64,000 nucleotides of DNA from Sodiomyces alkalinus F11. Lineage: Eukaryota > Ascomycota > Sordariomycetes > Glomerellales > Plectosphaerellaceae. The notes under the pieces are model-generated. The model did not search any database. It was not told the origin of the DNA and saw nothing but the letters and a program-made list of their open reading frames with translations. Below are positions 48,080 to 62,400 of this stretch, piece by piece; positions within the stretch are counted from its first letter, which is position 1, and every line of letters begins with the position of its first letter. The stretch covers positions 1 through 64,000 of the forward strand of contig NW_021167098.1 of the NCBI RefSeq assembly GCF_003711515.1. Reading direction: 5' to 3'. The position numbers and the translations under genes are program-made.

Positions 48080-50490
48080 TCCGGACTACTAGCTAATAGG
48101 ATAAACGCCGAAATGACGCTATAGCTTATATAGAAGATCCTTTAAACGTAATACTATAAGACTATTATAAGGAAGCCGCTACGCTAATAACCCGGTAGTA
48201 ATATACCCCCTCTTATAACCGAAAGGCTTACCGACACGATTTAATCAATAATTAACGGTATACTAAAAGAACTACTTACGGTAATAGGACCTAAGACTTA
48301 CGCCTAAGTAGTAAGGAGTACGCCCGCGTAGCGCTAATATATTAAAATAATACCGGCGATGGTTATATCTACTCGATACGCCTAAGAACTAATAATCCGA
48401 TACAGGGGCGCTAAAACCGACCTTAAAAGCCGGACCCTATAAAAGATCACTAAGGCGGTTAACTAAATCGCCCGCCGCATGGATACAATAGCCGCGCGAT
48501 AACTCCTAAGCAGCGATATAATTAGTATATTTATGTATAGGAATAAATAATAGATAGCGAACACGAATAACTAGGTTAAAGGCGTATTCGGTATAGGAGC
48601 TATAATATAAGAGAAAATATACTAAGTTATAGTAAAAGGAATACCGACGGTATAACTACTAGCTAATAACCCTAATATAGTATTATAAGAACTTCGGCTA
48701 TAAAATAATATAGCGATTACCCGGATTAAGGCTAAGAAACCTAGGAATAATATAGCGCGGATAACACTATTAATTATTAAGGTTACCCGCCCCGAGGACA
48801 CGGAGCGACTAGTAAACGAGAGAGTCTTCTTTAATTATAAATACTATAATAATAAACCTTATAACCCTAAGATCTCCCTATAACGGTGTTTTAAATACCT
48901 TAACTTCGGATATAAAGTAAGCTAATACTAGGCGATAAAAGCGCTTTACGGGTATTATAGCGGCGTAAGGTTAGCATACTAAAAGGGCTTCGCGGCGTAT
49001 AAAGCTAAGACGGACCCGAAGAAATAACGCTACGCTGCCTATAAAGGGCTATACGCGGCGTTTAATGATAAATGCCTAAATAAAGTTAAAGAAAGGGCGC
49101 GGACTAAGGAGGTATATACTAATAGGGTAAAAGGATTCGACCTTAGCTAACTTAGGAAATATAGGGCGGAGAGGGAGTATAGCGTTTTCGCGGTATTATA
49201 AGAAATAATAATAATCTCCGAACCGCCTAAGAAAAAGAGAAAATAGAAAGGACGCCCCCTAGGGTCACGGAATATCCTCCTTAAATTATATACCGCCCTC
49301 TTTACGCCTACTTAGGATAATAATATTATAAGGTTCCTCGCTTTTAATACTACTTTTTAGCCCTTATAAATCCTTACCCTTTACTCCGAGGCTATACCTA
49401 AAATATAATTATAAAGCAAAGTAAGCGCGGCGTAACCGCCTAAGATAAATAATTAGAGTTATTTAGTAGAATATAGGGGGATAGCGAGATAGAGTATAGT
49501 AGGCGCTTTATAACTATAGCGAGTATAATATAATAGCGGTAACGGAGCCTAGGTTAAATAAAAGGAAGAACCCGATTTACCTAAGGGGATATAATTATAG
49601 GATAGTATAAGGTAGTAAATACGCCTTACACTATATATATAAACGGTATAAGGCCGTAATATTTATATAATATACGGGCGAGTATTAGGCTTAGGCTATA
49701 ATTAGAGTTAGGATATAATAGTAGGAGATAAGTATATAGGTAGTATACTTATTATACTATAAAGCAGGAGAGTAAGAGAATATGTAGTCTTATAGCGGAA
49801 CCGGAGCCGTAATATACTATCCTAGTAAAAGCCTTTAACCTAAAGAACCCCTTTTAGGACGGATACGATAAATAAAAAAGATAATCGGAAGACCTTATTA
49901 TACTCGTGTACCGATAATAACTCGACCTTATAACCCTAAAAGAATATATTATAAGGACCTTAGCCGATACTAATTAATAGTATAGCACGCTTAACCTTAC
50001 CTAGGTTTCGGCGGACCTAACCTACGTATACTAAGGGGATAATCTAGACCTAATAGGCTTAGACTATATAGCCTAGGTAATTAATATCGATATAGTATAG
50101 CCACGCTAGCATATCGTTAGTAAAGAATAAAGATAAAGGAAGTTAGACTACGAAGCGGCCTAGAGAGAGGCTTAAAGGCTAGACTATAAAGAAATACCCC
50201 TTACCCTAGAAGTAATCGATTAGGCTATAAACTAGATATTATAGGACTTTATTAATATCGCGGACGTTATAGCGTCGCGCTATAAGCTAGGTGCCTTTCA
50301 TAATAGACTACTATAGTAAACGTAGGCAATAGTAAAGGCGAATAGGGAGGTAATAAGGCTAATACGGCGCTATCACGGGTAAAGGTTATATAGTAGGTAG
50401 GATAAATTTAAGGACGTGGAAAAATATCGTGATATACTAATAAGGATAAAGAAGCGGAAAAGCTAGCGCGGCGTTATTAATATAACGGTA
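48080..50490 (+). pseudogene. LINE E ORF1 with zinc knuckles, RIP-killed
   Basis: Knuckles near 48885-48990 read R-C-F-K-Y-L-N-F-G-Y-K-V-S, then A-I-K-A-L-Y-G-Y-Y-S-G, a pattern of CxxCxxxGHxxxxC knuckles in which all but one Cys/His are now Tyr. Upstream frames are broken by frequent TAA/TAG. The ORF1/ORF2 boundary is not resolved; endonuclease sequence probably starts before 50490. Confidence 0.65.
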
Positions 50491-52680
50491 ATAGACTAAA
50501 AAAGCCTCTAAGCACTATAATGCTAGGCCTAAACGGTAAGCCACTTACCCCTAAACCTCCTATCTATCCAGCCCCTATAGCGTAGCGCGGGCAGACCGGT
50601 CACGATAATATATAATAGAAAAAGATAATCCTTATACCGAAGTTCTTCCCCCTATTATACCCTATAGAAAACGGGCGTATCGGCGGCACGCTAAGGATAA
50701 CGATAATACTACTCACGTAAAAGGTTACGGAAAAGGAGGTTTAGTACGTTATACAATAAATAGTAAAATAAAAGGTACCCGGAGAGGATAGCCTACTAAA
50801 CGGATTCCTACTCGCCTATAACTAACTACTCTATAAATAACTAGTATAACTCTTCTCCGCGAGCTTTAAGGCGGTATATTTCCTATAACGATACCGTACC
50901 GTAAATATAATAATACTTAAGAAACCGGGTAAACTAAAGAAAGCTTATATAATAGCCTTAGGGTAATAACCGCTATTACTCCTAAGCGTAATAGGGAAAG
51001 TCCTTAAGAAGATAATAGTAAAGAGAATCGCGATTATAGCGGAGGAGTACTAACTCCTCCTTACCAGATAGATAGGTAATCGAAGATACCGTAATACGAT
51101 AATAGCGGTTAAGGCTATTATAGAGGGAGTTTATACCGTGTAAGAGCATGGCGGGGCCGTAGCGTAATTAAAGCTTAATATCTAGGGCGGTTTCGATATA
51201 GTACTATACTAAAGATTCCTCGAAGTCCTTACTTAGTACGGCTTCCCGGACTAAGTCACGAAATAGACTTAGTTATACTTTATAGCGTATACGGTACGCC
51301 TACACTTTAACGGCGATATAGCGTATTAAGTAGATACCTAGGCGGGGGTCCCTTAAGGATTACCCCTTTCCTTAATCCTCTTTATACTATTTATTAGGAC
51401 ACTTTACTAAGAACTAATCCGGATACCGCGGGTTATAGTAACCGGCTTTACCGATAATATAAATATTATAGCCTTTGAATATAATAAGGCCGTATTACGG
51501 GCGTACCTTAAACGGGCGTAGTAAGTCTGCTAGAGCTAGTTATAACGGAGTAGACTAGGATTCGAGCTATAAAAGTATAAGCTCGTCTACTTTACCACAA
51601 AACACAACCCGCTACCACTTTAATTACGCCTTAAGGGTATACCGGCGCTATAAGCTATAAAGATAGAGGTCTTAGGGGTTATCCTCGACGAAAAGCTTAT
51701 ATTCCGTCCTTATATCCGGAAACTTAAAGCTAAACTCCTTACCTAGAAGTATACCCTTATACGCCTTATAGCGTTAGTATAGGGCTACCGTATCAGGGAT
51801 ACGCGTAAACTATACTAAATAGTGGTCCGGAGCGTTATATTATACGTGGCCCCGGCTTTCTATACGATAATAGGAAAGGGGAGAAGCTAAGCAGAATGCT
51901 AAAAAGGCTAGGTAACGAGTAAGCATGATACTTATATATTATTACTAGCGCGTATCGGGTTACGGCTATAAAGGTAGTTAAGATAAAGGCGGGGGTCCCC
52001 CCCCTTAACTTATACTATAACGCCCTAACCGCGTAAGCGGTGCTATAGGCAAAGAGTACCTAGATAGAGTAAGCGATACTTTAGGTATAATAAGTAGCCG
52101 AAGCGGCTATATAACGTAGAAGATATAGGGGAGGGGTTAGGCCTTACCTAAGGCCCTAGGGGGTATAGAAGTAAGAAGTCGAGTCCTAGCTTCTTAGGAG
52201 GGAATTAGCCTAGCGCCTTTAAGAGGAATAAGCGTACCGGTAAAAGAGTACCTGGCTATATTAATATAATAGTATAGCTATAGCGTAAACGCCTTAATTC
52301 GACCGCGTAGCGCTTAGGAAGTATAAAGGCCTTATAAAACTATAGAGTTCTACCCTTACCTAGATACGAATAAAGAAGATAGGCCTTTATCACTTCCTTT
52401 TTATAATTGGTATACCGGACGCGGCGACGCCGCGATATTAATACACTAACGGAGGGCCGGAGATAGCAGAATATATCGTGTTAGAGTGCCGGGATATAGT
52501 AGGGGAGATATAAGAGCGCCTTATAGTTAATACGGGCGCGCGCTTACTAATAGAATAGGACTAGCTCCTAGCGCTCCGGAGTAAGGAGACCACGGGAAAG
52601 GTCGCGAAGTGGTTTCTATAAACCGGGCGCTTTCCGGGCTTTAAGCTAGCACGATAACTAGTATCGGAGGTATATTAAAG
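50490..52680 (+). pseudogene. LINE E ORF2, reverse transcriptase and C-terminal zinc region, RIP-killed
   Basis: Reverse transcriptase near 50920-51130 (LKKPGKLKKAYIIAL, then PLLLLSVIGKVLKKIIVKRI and IAEEY), the FADDT box as F-T-D-N-I-N-I-I-A-F-E at 51447-51479, and a C-terminal stretch near 52395-52640 (IGIPDAATPRY...NGGPEIAEYIVLECRD, then KVAKWFL). These match Tad-like LINE pol ends. Confidence 0.75.
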
Positions 52681-54594
52681 CCCCCGTAGTGCTAAAACCT
52701 CGGGTATATATACGGGGGAGGTAAAGATAACTATAAAGAAGATAAGTAAAAGGAGAGTAAGATATTTATTAATAGCCGCTATACGGCGGCGTTATAATCA
52801 CGCTGTAACCCCTTACTCCTGATTATCTATATACTTATCAGATTCGTTATTATTATTATCGGAGCTAATTACTCTACTATTTACTAGGATAACCTTAACC
52901 TCGGCCTTAGTCTTATCCTTAGTAGCGGAGGTAATAGGGTCCTTAAATAAGGGGAGGGGGATACCCTATAATATATATTAGTAACGGCGTTAATATAGGG
53001 GAGGCGAGGAGCGGTAACTTATAAAGTAGGTAGGGATAGCCTTTAGTATCTTGCTATTATAAGCGTAGCTAGTATTATAGCTTTACGGGGGCGCGGCGGC
53101 GGCGATTACGATTACACTAACACTACTAGCCCGGCGGAGGGAGGCGTAATAAGCCCGGAGGGCGCGGGTCTAATAGATAGCTATCTATAAGGGGTATCGG
53201 CGAGGCACGGGCGGCGGCAGCGGCGGTAATAAGGGTATTAGCGGCGTCCTAATAGGGTGGGGGGATTTAATAGGAGGGTTAGCGGAGCGAGGGCGTAATA
53301 AGGGCGTAATAGGGATAAACCGGGGCGTAATAGCTATGATTACGATTACTATTAATATATTTAATGTAATAAGCGCTTACTCCTAAGTCGGGTTAGTAGA
53401 TATAATACAATAGGGGCGTAAAGGGAGCGCAGCGAGAATATAATAGGACTACTTACCGGGCGGGTTCTGATAGGGAGGCGCCTAGTAGTTACGTGCTAGA
53501 GATATAACGTAAAAGATATAAGGGAATAAGCGGGTAGTAGGGGTAGGTATAAGCGCGGACTATACCGGGTTAGAATATAAAGTAAGGGCGTAAAGCGGGC
53601 GCGACGATAATAAAGAGGGGGACTTATAGTTAAGGGCTAGGGGGTAACCGGTCCTTTACCTATATAGGCGCCGGAACCGGCTCCCCCTTTAACGATAGCA
53701 GTTTTATTACTAAGTATCTAAAGGAGTAGGAGACTTAGACTAAGGCGGGCACTATAGGGGTAGAGCGGGGGCGGTATAAGGATAGTATAACCTAGGACCC
53801 TATTAGATCCCCTACTATATAGCTGAATAGTACCGGGGGATCCCGTATAAGAGTTTTAGGGCCATACTTATACCATACCGACTACGTAAAACTTACCTTA
53901 AGAATAATAGCTTAAAACAGGAAAAGAGGAAAGGAGGAAAAGAGAGGACAAAAAGGAGGTTTATAAGAAACGGAGGCGGCAGATTAGCCCTATAAGTCAC
54001 TATGCCTCCTAGGGAATAGTAGCCACGCCCGGCCTATACTATAGCGCCTACCCCGGAGAGCCTATATAGCGCGAGTAAAGGAGGTATATAACTAAGTAAG
54101 GGCCACTATAAATAGTAGGCACACGAAGGAGGTTTTAGAATAAATAATAACTAAAGAAAAGAGTAAGGGGGGCGCGCAGGCGCGTCCCCCCCCCCCTCCT
54201 ATAAAAGGGAGGGAGAGTATAAAGGGTACTACGGTTAGGGGAGAATAACCTCGCCGGATCCGGAATAAAGGAAAGGACGGCGGCGAGTAACCGTAGCGAT
54301 AGCGCACTAAGGGCGCGTACGACCCGATACAGCACCTACTAAACTAACTAGCTAACCCCTATTAGCCACTAGCCCGGAAGTAAGATCCGGTTTTCGAATA
54401 GCGATAAAAATAGGGCCGCGAAGCGATACTGTAACAGCCACGCACGATAGAACTGCTTATATAATAAGAGCGTAGGGGTTTTTATATATTAACGGTTTCC
54501 CCTCGAGAATTAGAGAAGAACTATTACCTAGGTGGCTAGCCTAGCTTAGCTAAGCGAGAGCAGAGTAATAAGTAATAATAATAATAATATATAA
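52680..54594 (+). other. 3' non-coding region of LINE E
   Basis: About 1.9 kb without a convincing frame, rich in GGGCG and TAATAGGG-type repeats near 53090-53420. The minus-strand frames at 54092-54335 are low-complexity shadows around a poly-C run (about 54185-54197). Confidence 0.55.
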
Positions 54595-54599
54595 TAGCC

Positions 54600-57500
54600 C
54601 GTTCTAAAGACGAGCGGGTAGAATCTTCCGTTTACGACTACTCGAATTTTTAGCGCCCTCTTATTATACACGTACTTCGCTTATAATAGGTTTATATTAT
54701 ACGTCCTTTTCGTATACCTATAGGAACTCGTCTTATAGACTATTAGGTATTACATAATCGACCGCGATGTAAATTAAAGTAGCCTAGTCTAAATTCCTAT
54801 ATCTTAATCTAATATATACTTATAGAGCGTCGGTATAGTCGGTCTAAATATCGTCTAACTTACTAGTATCTAATAGCTTTACTTCGTCTATACGCTTAGT
54901 TTTCTTCTACCCTATTAACTCCTAAGAGTCCTTCTTATCTATTACGGGCAGCCTAGATAAAGCGTCTAGAACTACGTTTCACTAACCGGGAATATAGCCT
55001 ACCTTTAGCTAAAACAAGCTAAGGAATGTTAAAACAGCTATTAGTCGAGGGTTTAACTTATTAATATCTATTATCTTTAAAGATATCTAATAGACGATAC
55101 CTCGTGTTACTTAGTAATCTATTAGGACTATTACCGGTTAGCGATAGGATTATAGTCTAGTTTATAATATTTTATAGGCCTAGACTAAGGCATAGATCTT
55201 GAATTCTATAGCCTTATATCGCGCTTTTATAGCTATAAGCTCTCTGGATAGGAAGAGGATTAGTTAAATTATGTTAACTAGGATTTTACCTTTATTATAT
55301 AGTACTAACAGATAAAAAAGGAATATACCTAGTCTACTTCTGCTAGTATCTAGGTTACAAAACGTTATCTGGTTAGAGTTATAGTGATATAGGCGTATCT
55401 CCTCTATAACCTGTTTCTAAATAATCTTAAAAGCTTATCGCTTAACGTTTATCGGTTTATATATTAACCTACTTATTTATCGCTGCCTTAGATACTTCGG
55501 AGGTAACTATATAACCTAGCTAGAGTCTTTAGCGTTATTAAGCAGCATAGTCTTATATTTTTATAGTGGATTAATTTTAACACAGAACCACGGAATAAAT
55601 CATTAAAGAAAACTAATATTATTAATATAGGTCTCTAGATCGGATAGCTTTTCGGGTATTTTAAGCTATTATAAAGCTTCGATACGATCGGCGGTTATAT
55701 ATAGACTAAATCCGTTAACCTTAAAACCGAGTAGACGTACCGAGTTATACGTATAGAAGGATTCTACTAGCGATAGCATGAGTCGGATATCTTAAAACAG
55801 CTTTATAATAATCCGTAGATACTCGAGGTGCTCTTTAAACGTATTAGAAAACATAAGAATATTATTAATATACACTTTATAGAAATATCTATACTTAAAT
55901 AGACGTTAATCTATAAAGCGTTATACGAATAGCGGGGAGTTACGAAATCCTATTAGTATAACCTTAGAGCGTTTCAATCCGTATAAAGAGACGATAGTTG
56001 TCCGATCCTCATATCCTTCCTATACCGGTAGCTAATAGAAGAATAAGCTAGCGTTAAATATACTAAAAGACTTCTTCTCTTAAAGATACTAAATTATCTT
56101 ATCTTATAACGGGATCGGATATACGTTAAGGAGTATAGCGGCGTTAGGTTTTCGTAGATTAACGATTACTCTGCCCTTATACATTCTATTCACGGTACGC
56201 TAGATTATAAACGCCGGATATACAAAGAGAGTAGGCTTATATTACCACGTTATTCTACCGACTTTATATATATCGTTAAACTTACTATCTAAATAGCCTT
56301 TATCTTCGGTATTAAGTTAATACGGACGGAAATATAGATTTATACCTTATTAGTTATTAACTAGGTTAACGCGTATCCGCTTATCGGATAGCAGAGGAAT
56401 AATTCCCCTATCACGCTATATATTAAATCCTTCGAGTAGTTTATAGACCTATTAGACCTTATCGGGTAATATAGCGTAGATATATACTTCGTCCTTTATC
56501 TTAACTTTAGGCACGTTATTAGGCCGTTCAGGATTTATAGTGCTATGCTTCTCTCTATCTACTTTCGGTTTATTTTACTATTATAGGATAGATTCCGCGA
56601 TCGGTGAGAGCTTATAGTACGGGGCCTTAAGGGTATAACGCGTTAGATCTAATTCCTTAAATTCTTAGCCTTCGACCGCTATTAACGCGTAAGCGTTTAC
56701 CTATTTAACTAGCTCTACCTCGTTATCATCCTATAAGTCTATAATATAGCCTACTCTATTATTCCGATAAACTATATAGCCCGTATCACTATTATTAACG
56801 TAATGGACTATTTTAGAAGTATATATATCGTATATATAATATAATATAGTATACTTAGGATCGGGTACGAAATAGTATTTATATCCTATAGGTAGACTAG
56901 TATAGCGTATCGGGATTAGAGTCGAGGATATTAGCGGAATAAATACTATCTACGCTATTATTACTCTACGGATATAATACCCTAGAGACGTCTTCCGGTA
57001 TCCCGAGATCGGAATTCTTATACCATGGTATTCTATAACGCGTAGTTACCCCATAGAATAAAGGATATTAACACCGTAAGTGCTAAGGAATACTGCTCTA
57101 AGCAGTATTTTGGGCTTTAAGTTATTAATTATCTATACCGTTACTATAAAATACCCTAGAATTAGTATATTTTAGATATAGCCGTCGATATAGAAATCGA
57201 ATATTATAATCTCCTTAGTAATAGTCTTCCTAGTAATACCGTGTATTAGTCTTAGCTTCGCTGCCTTGGCGAAATAAACGTTATACGCGTGGTTCTATAG
57301 CTATTATCTATTAACTATTATCGTGGTATAACCCAAGTCGATATAGATATTTATAGGTATCCTTAAGGGCGTGAATTTTATCGGCATTAATAGTATATAT
57401 ACCGATCGAGGCTTCTAGCGACTAACGTCTAGGCGTTAACTATATTATTTAGCTGGAAAGCGTAAAATCTATATAGGGTATCTAGCTTAGGTAGCCTCGG

Positions 57501-57895
57501 CGGTCTATTATCTACCGATCCGTTAATAGACTCCTATCTTAAGTCCTAACCTTAGGCTGATAGTTCCTCGGCCTATAAGTGCGCGGGTTCCAGTATCGCC
57601 GGTTCTTTAGCCTATATAACCGTAGATTACACGGTAGCCTATTATATATCCGTAGACTCTCGTACCGAAATAAATAAAGGGTTAGTCTAACCGACCTATT
57701 ACTTATAATTCCGATATAGACTCTAACCTTTAGGTTTTAGCTCCATATACGTCTTAGAATAGACATACTAATAGAGCTACGAGTTATTAGAGAAATATAC
57801 TATATATTTACGATATTAATAAGTAAGGAGCTTTATATCGGGGTTTATATATGGTTTTATCCGCTTTAGCGAGGTCTACTTATAAGTATTAATCT
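54600..57895 (-). pseudogene. Gypsy F protease, RT and RNase H, RIP-killed
   Basis: The YxDDIL box is at 55872-55855 as Y-I-N-N-I-L, followed by MFSNTFKEHLEYLR (family IFSxxxxEHLxHLR). A retropepsin-like stretch IYIDLGYTTIIVN is near 57350-57310, followed by FAKAAKLRLIHGITRKT. The gag end near 57700-57540 is too degraded to read. The frame passes into LINE E at about 54594. Confidence 0.75.
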
Positions 57896-59499
57896 ATTAT
57901 TATTATTATCGATCTTACTCCGCTATCCTAACTAATCTATAGGAGCCTTTCTAGGCTATATAGTCCTTCTCGGGTGGCTATAGGGGGGAAAACCCGGGTA
58001 AAACCCGGGGAAAACCCCTATACACTTCCTTAAATGGAGTAGTGCCGTTACGGGGCCGATATAGCCCTGGTTTATCCCTGCTCTATATCTAGATCATACC
58101 TCCAGGCTAGTGGCTAATAAGAAGTATAGCAGGCTAGTGGTTAGGTAGGTTAGCCTAAGCTAATCGTTAGTGACGGAGTAAGGGCTAAGGGGGTGCCGCT
58201 ACGCCTCCGCGGTACGGAGGCTACGGCCCTTTAGTCTCGGCCTCCCTATATCCCCGATGATTATACCTTTTATTCCTTCTACTCGGTTAATAAAAAGAGT
58301 AAGGGGAGGCAGGCGCCTTTTGCCTCCCCTAGGTAGGTTCCTGCTATATCCGGTAATAGGTAAAGGGAATAAGGCTCCACCCTATTATAAAATTAGATAG
58401 TTAGTATTCTATAAGGTCTTCGTGCCTCTTTTCCCTTTCTCTTCCTCCTATAACGCTAACGAGTTCGTGATAGGTTTCCTCCTAATCTATTCCTGCTTAC
58501 AATACCACCGGCTTATTATTACGGCTCTATACTAATAGTAAAACCCTCTAGTTTTCCTTATTTATTTTTCTATTATAATTAGACTATAAGTGTTTTATAG
58601 GTAGCGCCGCGGTAGCGTAATAGCGTAGGGTTAACTAGGTAATATAGTATTAATTTATATATATAAATAATTAATTAGCAGTAATCGTATAATATAGGGT
58701 CTCCTAGTAGCGTAACGGTGCCTCGGTGGTAGCGTACTAATAGTCGTAGATATCGTCTCCTAATAATAATAATACTAATAATAATTATAGCCGGTATAAG
58801 AAGGGCTTAGTCCGGGTTATACGATATATATTCCCTAGTAGTATCGGGGCGGTACCGTGGTGGCTAACCTAGGGCAGTTATATTCGTTATAGTAAGCGCT
58901 TAGGTATATACCCGGATAACGTGGAGGCCTACTCTAATACTATAGGTATAGGGGCAGCTTATTTTCAGTATACTAATAACCGGTATCCGTGTAAAGATAT
59001 AAGTCGTGCCGATATCGTCGTAGTGCCGTAAGTGTATCGCGGTAGTATATACTAATTTTCCTCTAAATCCCCCCCGCTACTAAAAAATAATAATAGCGTC
59101 TTATAGATCTTTATAGGGCGTATATAGTAATAAAGGCCGCTAGTAGTAACAGTATCTCTACTATATATATCCCCCTTCGGTGCCGAAGTAGTCCCCTACT
59201 AATAAATTATAGGCTAAGGAGCGTTTAAGGATAACGTCCTGGTCTTTTAGCTAGGCCCTAAACCGGGCGCTACCTTTTAGCTATAGCCGCGACGGCACCG
59301 CGCCGGCGGAGGTATAGGAATTATCTTATGAGATAATACGTTTAGAGGGTAAGATAGACCTTATTCTAGAGTACCTTATAAGTAGCCCCTTTTTAGTCTC
59401 CTTACGATATTATAATAGCGGTGGTTAGCAAACCGATTCTAATAAGGCCTAGATTATATTAAGAGTAGTATTAGCGCTACCGAGGACGATAAGGATAAT

Positions 59500-62400
59500 A
59501 ATAACTAATACGGTAATAGCTAATAGCTATTAGTAGCTCCCCTTAGCGCCGAGCTAATACTTCCGGGGTCCTAGCTTATAGGACCCCTATTAATAATTAA
59601 TTAATCCGCCGCGTTATACTACCTCCGCTCTAGTCCCGCTTTGGTATCACCCCTATTTTCATAGGCCTTTATAACTTTAAAGGCGAGGAGAAAGTCCTTA
59701 AGCCTTTTCCGTTATAAGAAACACCTTATAACTGCCCCGGCTTCGGTAGTATATTCTAGTGCGTCGTATATGTCTCCTTTAGTCGTGAGCGGCCTCCTTA
59801 CGGCACCGAAGAGGCCTCTACGATCCTCCGCGGTTACCTCCTGGTACTAGAGTACTATATACTCCGCCGTTTCCGCCCCTCTATCCCCGTAAAGGTACCG
59901 CGGTGATAGGAAGCCCGGCACCCTCGCTTTAGCTAAGAATACCCGTAATCCTAGTTTTTCTAATCTAATCTAGGTAAGTACGGAGCTCTATAGCTTAAGG
60001 AGCCCTCTATATTTCCGGAGGGAGCGTTATATCGGGGGGCGGCTCGGTGCCGCTACGGTATAGGTATAGGGCTACCGTGCTTCCGCCTAGGCTTAACCCT
60101 ATTCCCTTATAAGGGCCTTCCGCGGGGGCGAGGTTCTAGCCTAGGTTATTAGAGCGGTAAGCTATACTATCCACGTAAGGGCGGCGTAAGTCCTATAATA
60201 CCGCTTCGGTATTACTAGGGCTCTCGCCGCGGCGTATACTCCGGTTAATATCTTATCTTTAGTCCCGTCTTCTTATATCTGGAGGATCTTCCGAGCGCTT
60301 AGGCTTAAAAGGTATAGGTTAAGGGGGGGGATAAAGACCTATTTTTCGAGGACCCTAACCGGCGTAGCCCTATAGACCCCGGCCACTAATCTAAGGCACC
60401 GGTTCTATATCGTTATAAGTACTACTACGGGGCTATACCGGGGGCCGGCCCTTATCTTATAAACGGCTAAGGCGTAATAAGCTAGTACTAGTCTTACTCC
60501 TATAAGGAATAGTCTTTTTACGTCCGCGAAGCTATACCTCTATACTACTGTACTAAGTCTTAAAAGGGCATATATTTAAGTGGCTAGCCGACTCTTTACC
60601 TTTTTAGCGTATTACCGGACGTCGAGTTTCTTATCTAGCTAGACGCTAAGGAGCCTTATCGCCTCCGTTACCGGTACTAAGGTAGCGCTAAGGAGGAGTA
60701 GGGTAAAGGAGAGTTAGCGTGATTTTGTAAAGGGGATATAAACGCACTTAGCTAGTTTAAACTATAGTCCGCTCGCTATCTCCTAATTTAGGTAAGCACG
60801 CTACGCGGTAGTAAGGCCGTACCGTATCTATACCTCCGTCCTACTAAAGGCGATAATATTCGTGTTATTAGCGAATCCTACTACTATCGTTTTAGGTACC
60901 CTTTCTAGTTCCTCGTAAAGGGTAAAGATATATAGGATAAAAAGGATAAAGGAGATTAGAGAGCCTTACGGTATACCCCCGCGGAGGTACCGTAGGGGGG
61001 CTGTTTTATTATTAAGTAATAGCTAGGCTATATAGTCTTAGAGGAAGCTATTAATTAGGGTAGTAAGCTATTAGGTGAAGCTTTTCCTTTTAAGTACCTT
61101 AAGGAGGCGGGAGTAAAAGATAGTATTAAAGGCGCCTTTAATATCTAGTTAGAGTATCGAAGCGGTGCCGCTATAAGCCTAGCTCGCCTTTACGGCCTTT
61201 ATAACTCTTTATACTACTATCTCCGTGCTTCGCTTAGTCTAATTACCTATTTATCTTTCCGGGAAAAGCCGATACTCCTTTACTATAGCGGCGATACGGT
61301 TAGCTAGTATCCCTTTAAGGACTTTACCTATTATATTAAGGAGTAATATCGGTAGCTAGCCCTTTACTATCTTATAGTCGGCCGGCGGCCACTTTCCTTC
61401 TTAAGGATTATTACGGTAGCGTAGCGGCACCTTTTCGGGTAATAGTATGCTTTAAGGCACGCTATAAAGATAGCACTTAGTCTTTAGTATAGGGGAGGTC
61501 TATATACTTTTAGGAGCCCTGCTAGGAGCCTATCCGGCCTTAGTACCGCCTAGGGTTTAGTCTTCTTAAGGCGCCCCTATACGTCCGCTACGGTAATATC
61601 GCGGCGGATATCCTAGCTAAGGGGAAATTCCGCGCCTAGGGGTTTAGGGGCGGTAAGGAGGGGGGGTAGGAAGAATTTCCGGTTAAGGACTTCGGCTTTC
61701 TCTACTTATATAGTGGCCAGGTTATCGCTATTATCTTAGCGTAGTAGCGGTACCGACAGGGGATTTAACGGTACTCCCCCTTTTATTCGTGCCTATTGCT
61801 ATAATCGCTAAAGGAGGTTATCGTTTTTCTTAGTCTTATATAGTAAGTATCGCTAGTATAGCCGCTTCGCTACCGTAATAGCTTTATCGCGGCGCTTCTC
61901 CGCTTCCTAGAACTTATCCTATTAGTTCCGGGACTTCCTAGATATATATCTATAGTAAAGGCGTCTTACCTCCTAGGTAAGAGCGGTTAGCTCCGCGTTT
62001 TATTAAGGGGTAGGTGGGTTTTTAGGGGTACCCCCGCGGTATCGCGGTATAGCCTTATTAGCTAAGATCGTAAGGTCCCCGATTAGGTTATCTAGTACTA
62101 AGTCGATATCCCCTAGTATTATAAGGGGGCCGGTCTACTATAGTTATATAGCGGCGAGCTAAGGGACCTATAAAGGGTTAAAGTCCTTCTAGACCTAGCG
62201 GGGCCCGCTTAGGTCCTATAATGGTATCGTCGCGGTATACGGCGCGGTGTCTATCTCTATATAGATTTAGGCCGTCTATAAGTAATAGTCTAACCCGGTA
62301 ACGGTTTTATCGGGGCCGCCGAAGTTATAGCGAAGCCCTTATATCGCCTATATAAGATTAATAGTGCTAGCGCGCCGGCCCGGGCGGTGCTATATAGTAA

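Larger units (their letters stand above)
47840..54594 (+). mobile_element. Tad-like LINE E, inserted in gypsy F (5' end approximate)
   Basis: About 6.7 kb. GC-rich leader from about 47840, ORF1 with zinc knuckles, ORF2 with endonuclease/RT and C-terminal Cys/His motif, long 3' region and an AAT microsatellite tail at about 54565-54594. It separates the RNase H and integrase of gypsy F. I could not identify a clear target-site duplication. It is diverged from copies A-C. Confidence 0.8.
46190..57895 (-). mobile_element. Ty3/gypsy chromovirus F (minus), split by LINE E, 5' end cut by LINE C
   Basis: Minus-strand order: protease-like region near 57350-57000, reverse transcriptase near 56640-55560, RNase H near 55300-54900, LINE E insertion, integrase 47830-46600, chromodomain near 46510-46400. 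Its 5' part (gag, LTR) is absent or lies beyond LINE C, outside the window. Without LINE E about 4.9 kb remains. RIP-killed. Confidence 0.85.

Noticed and set aside
54092..54335. Two overlapping minus-strand ORFs of 66-71 aa
   Set aside because: Low-complexity frames around a poly-C run in the 3' region of LINE E.
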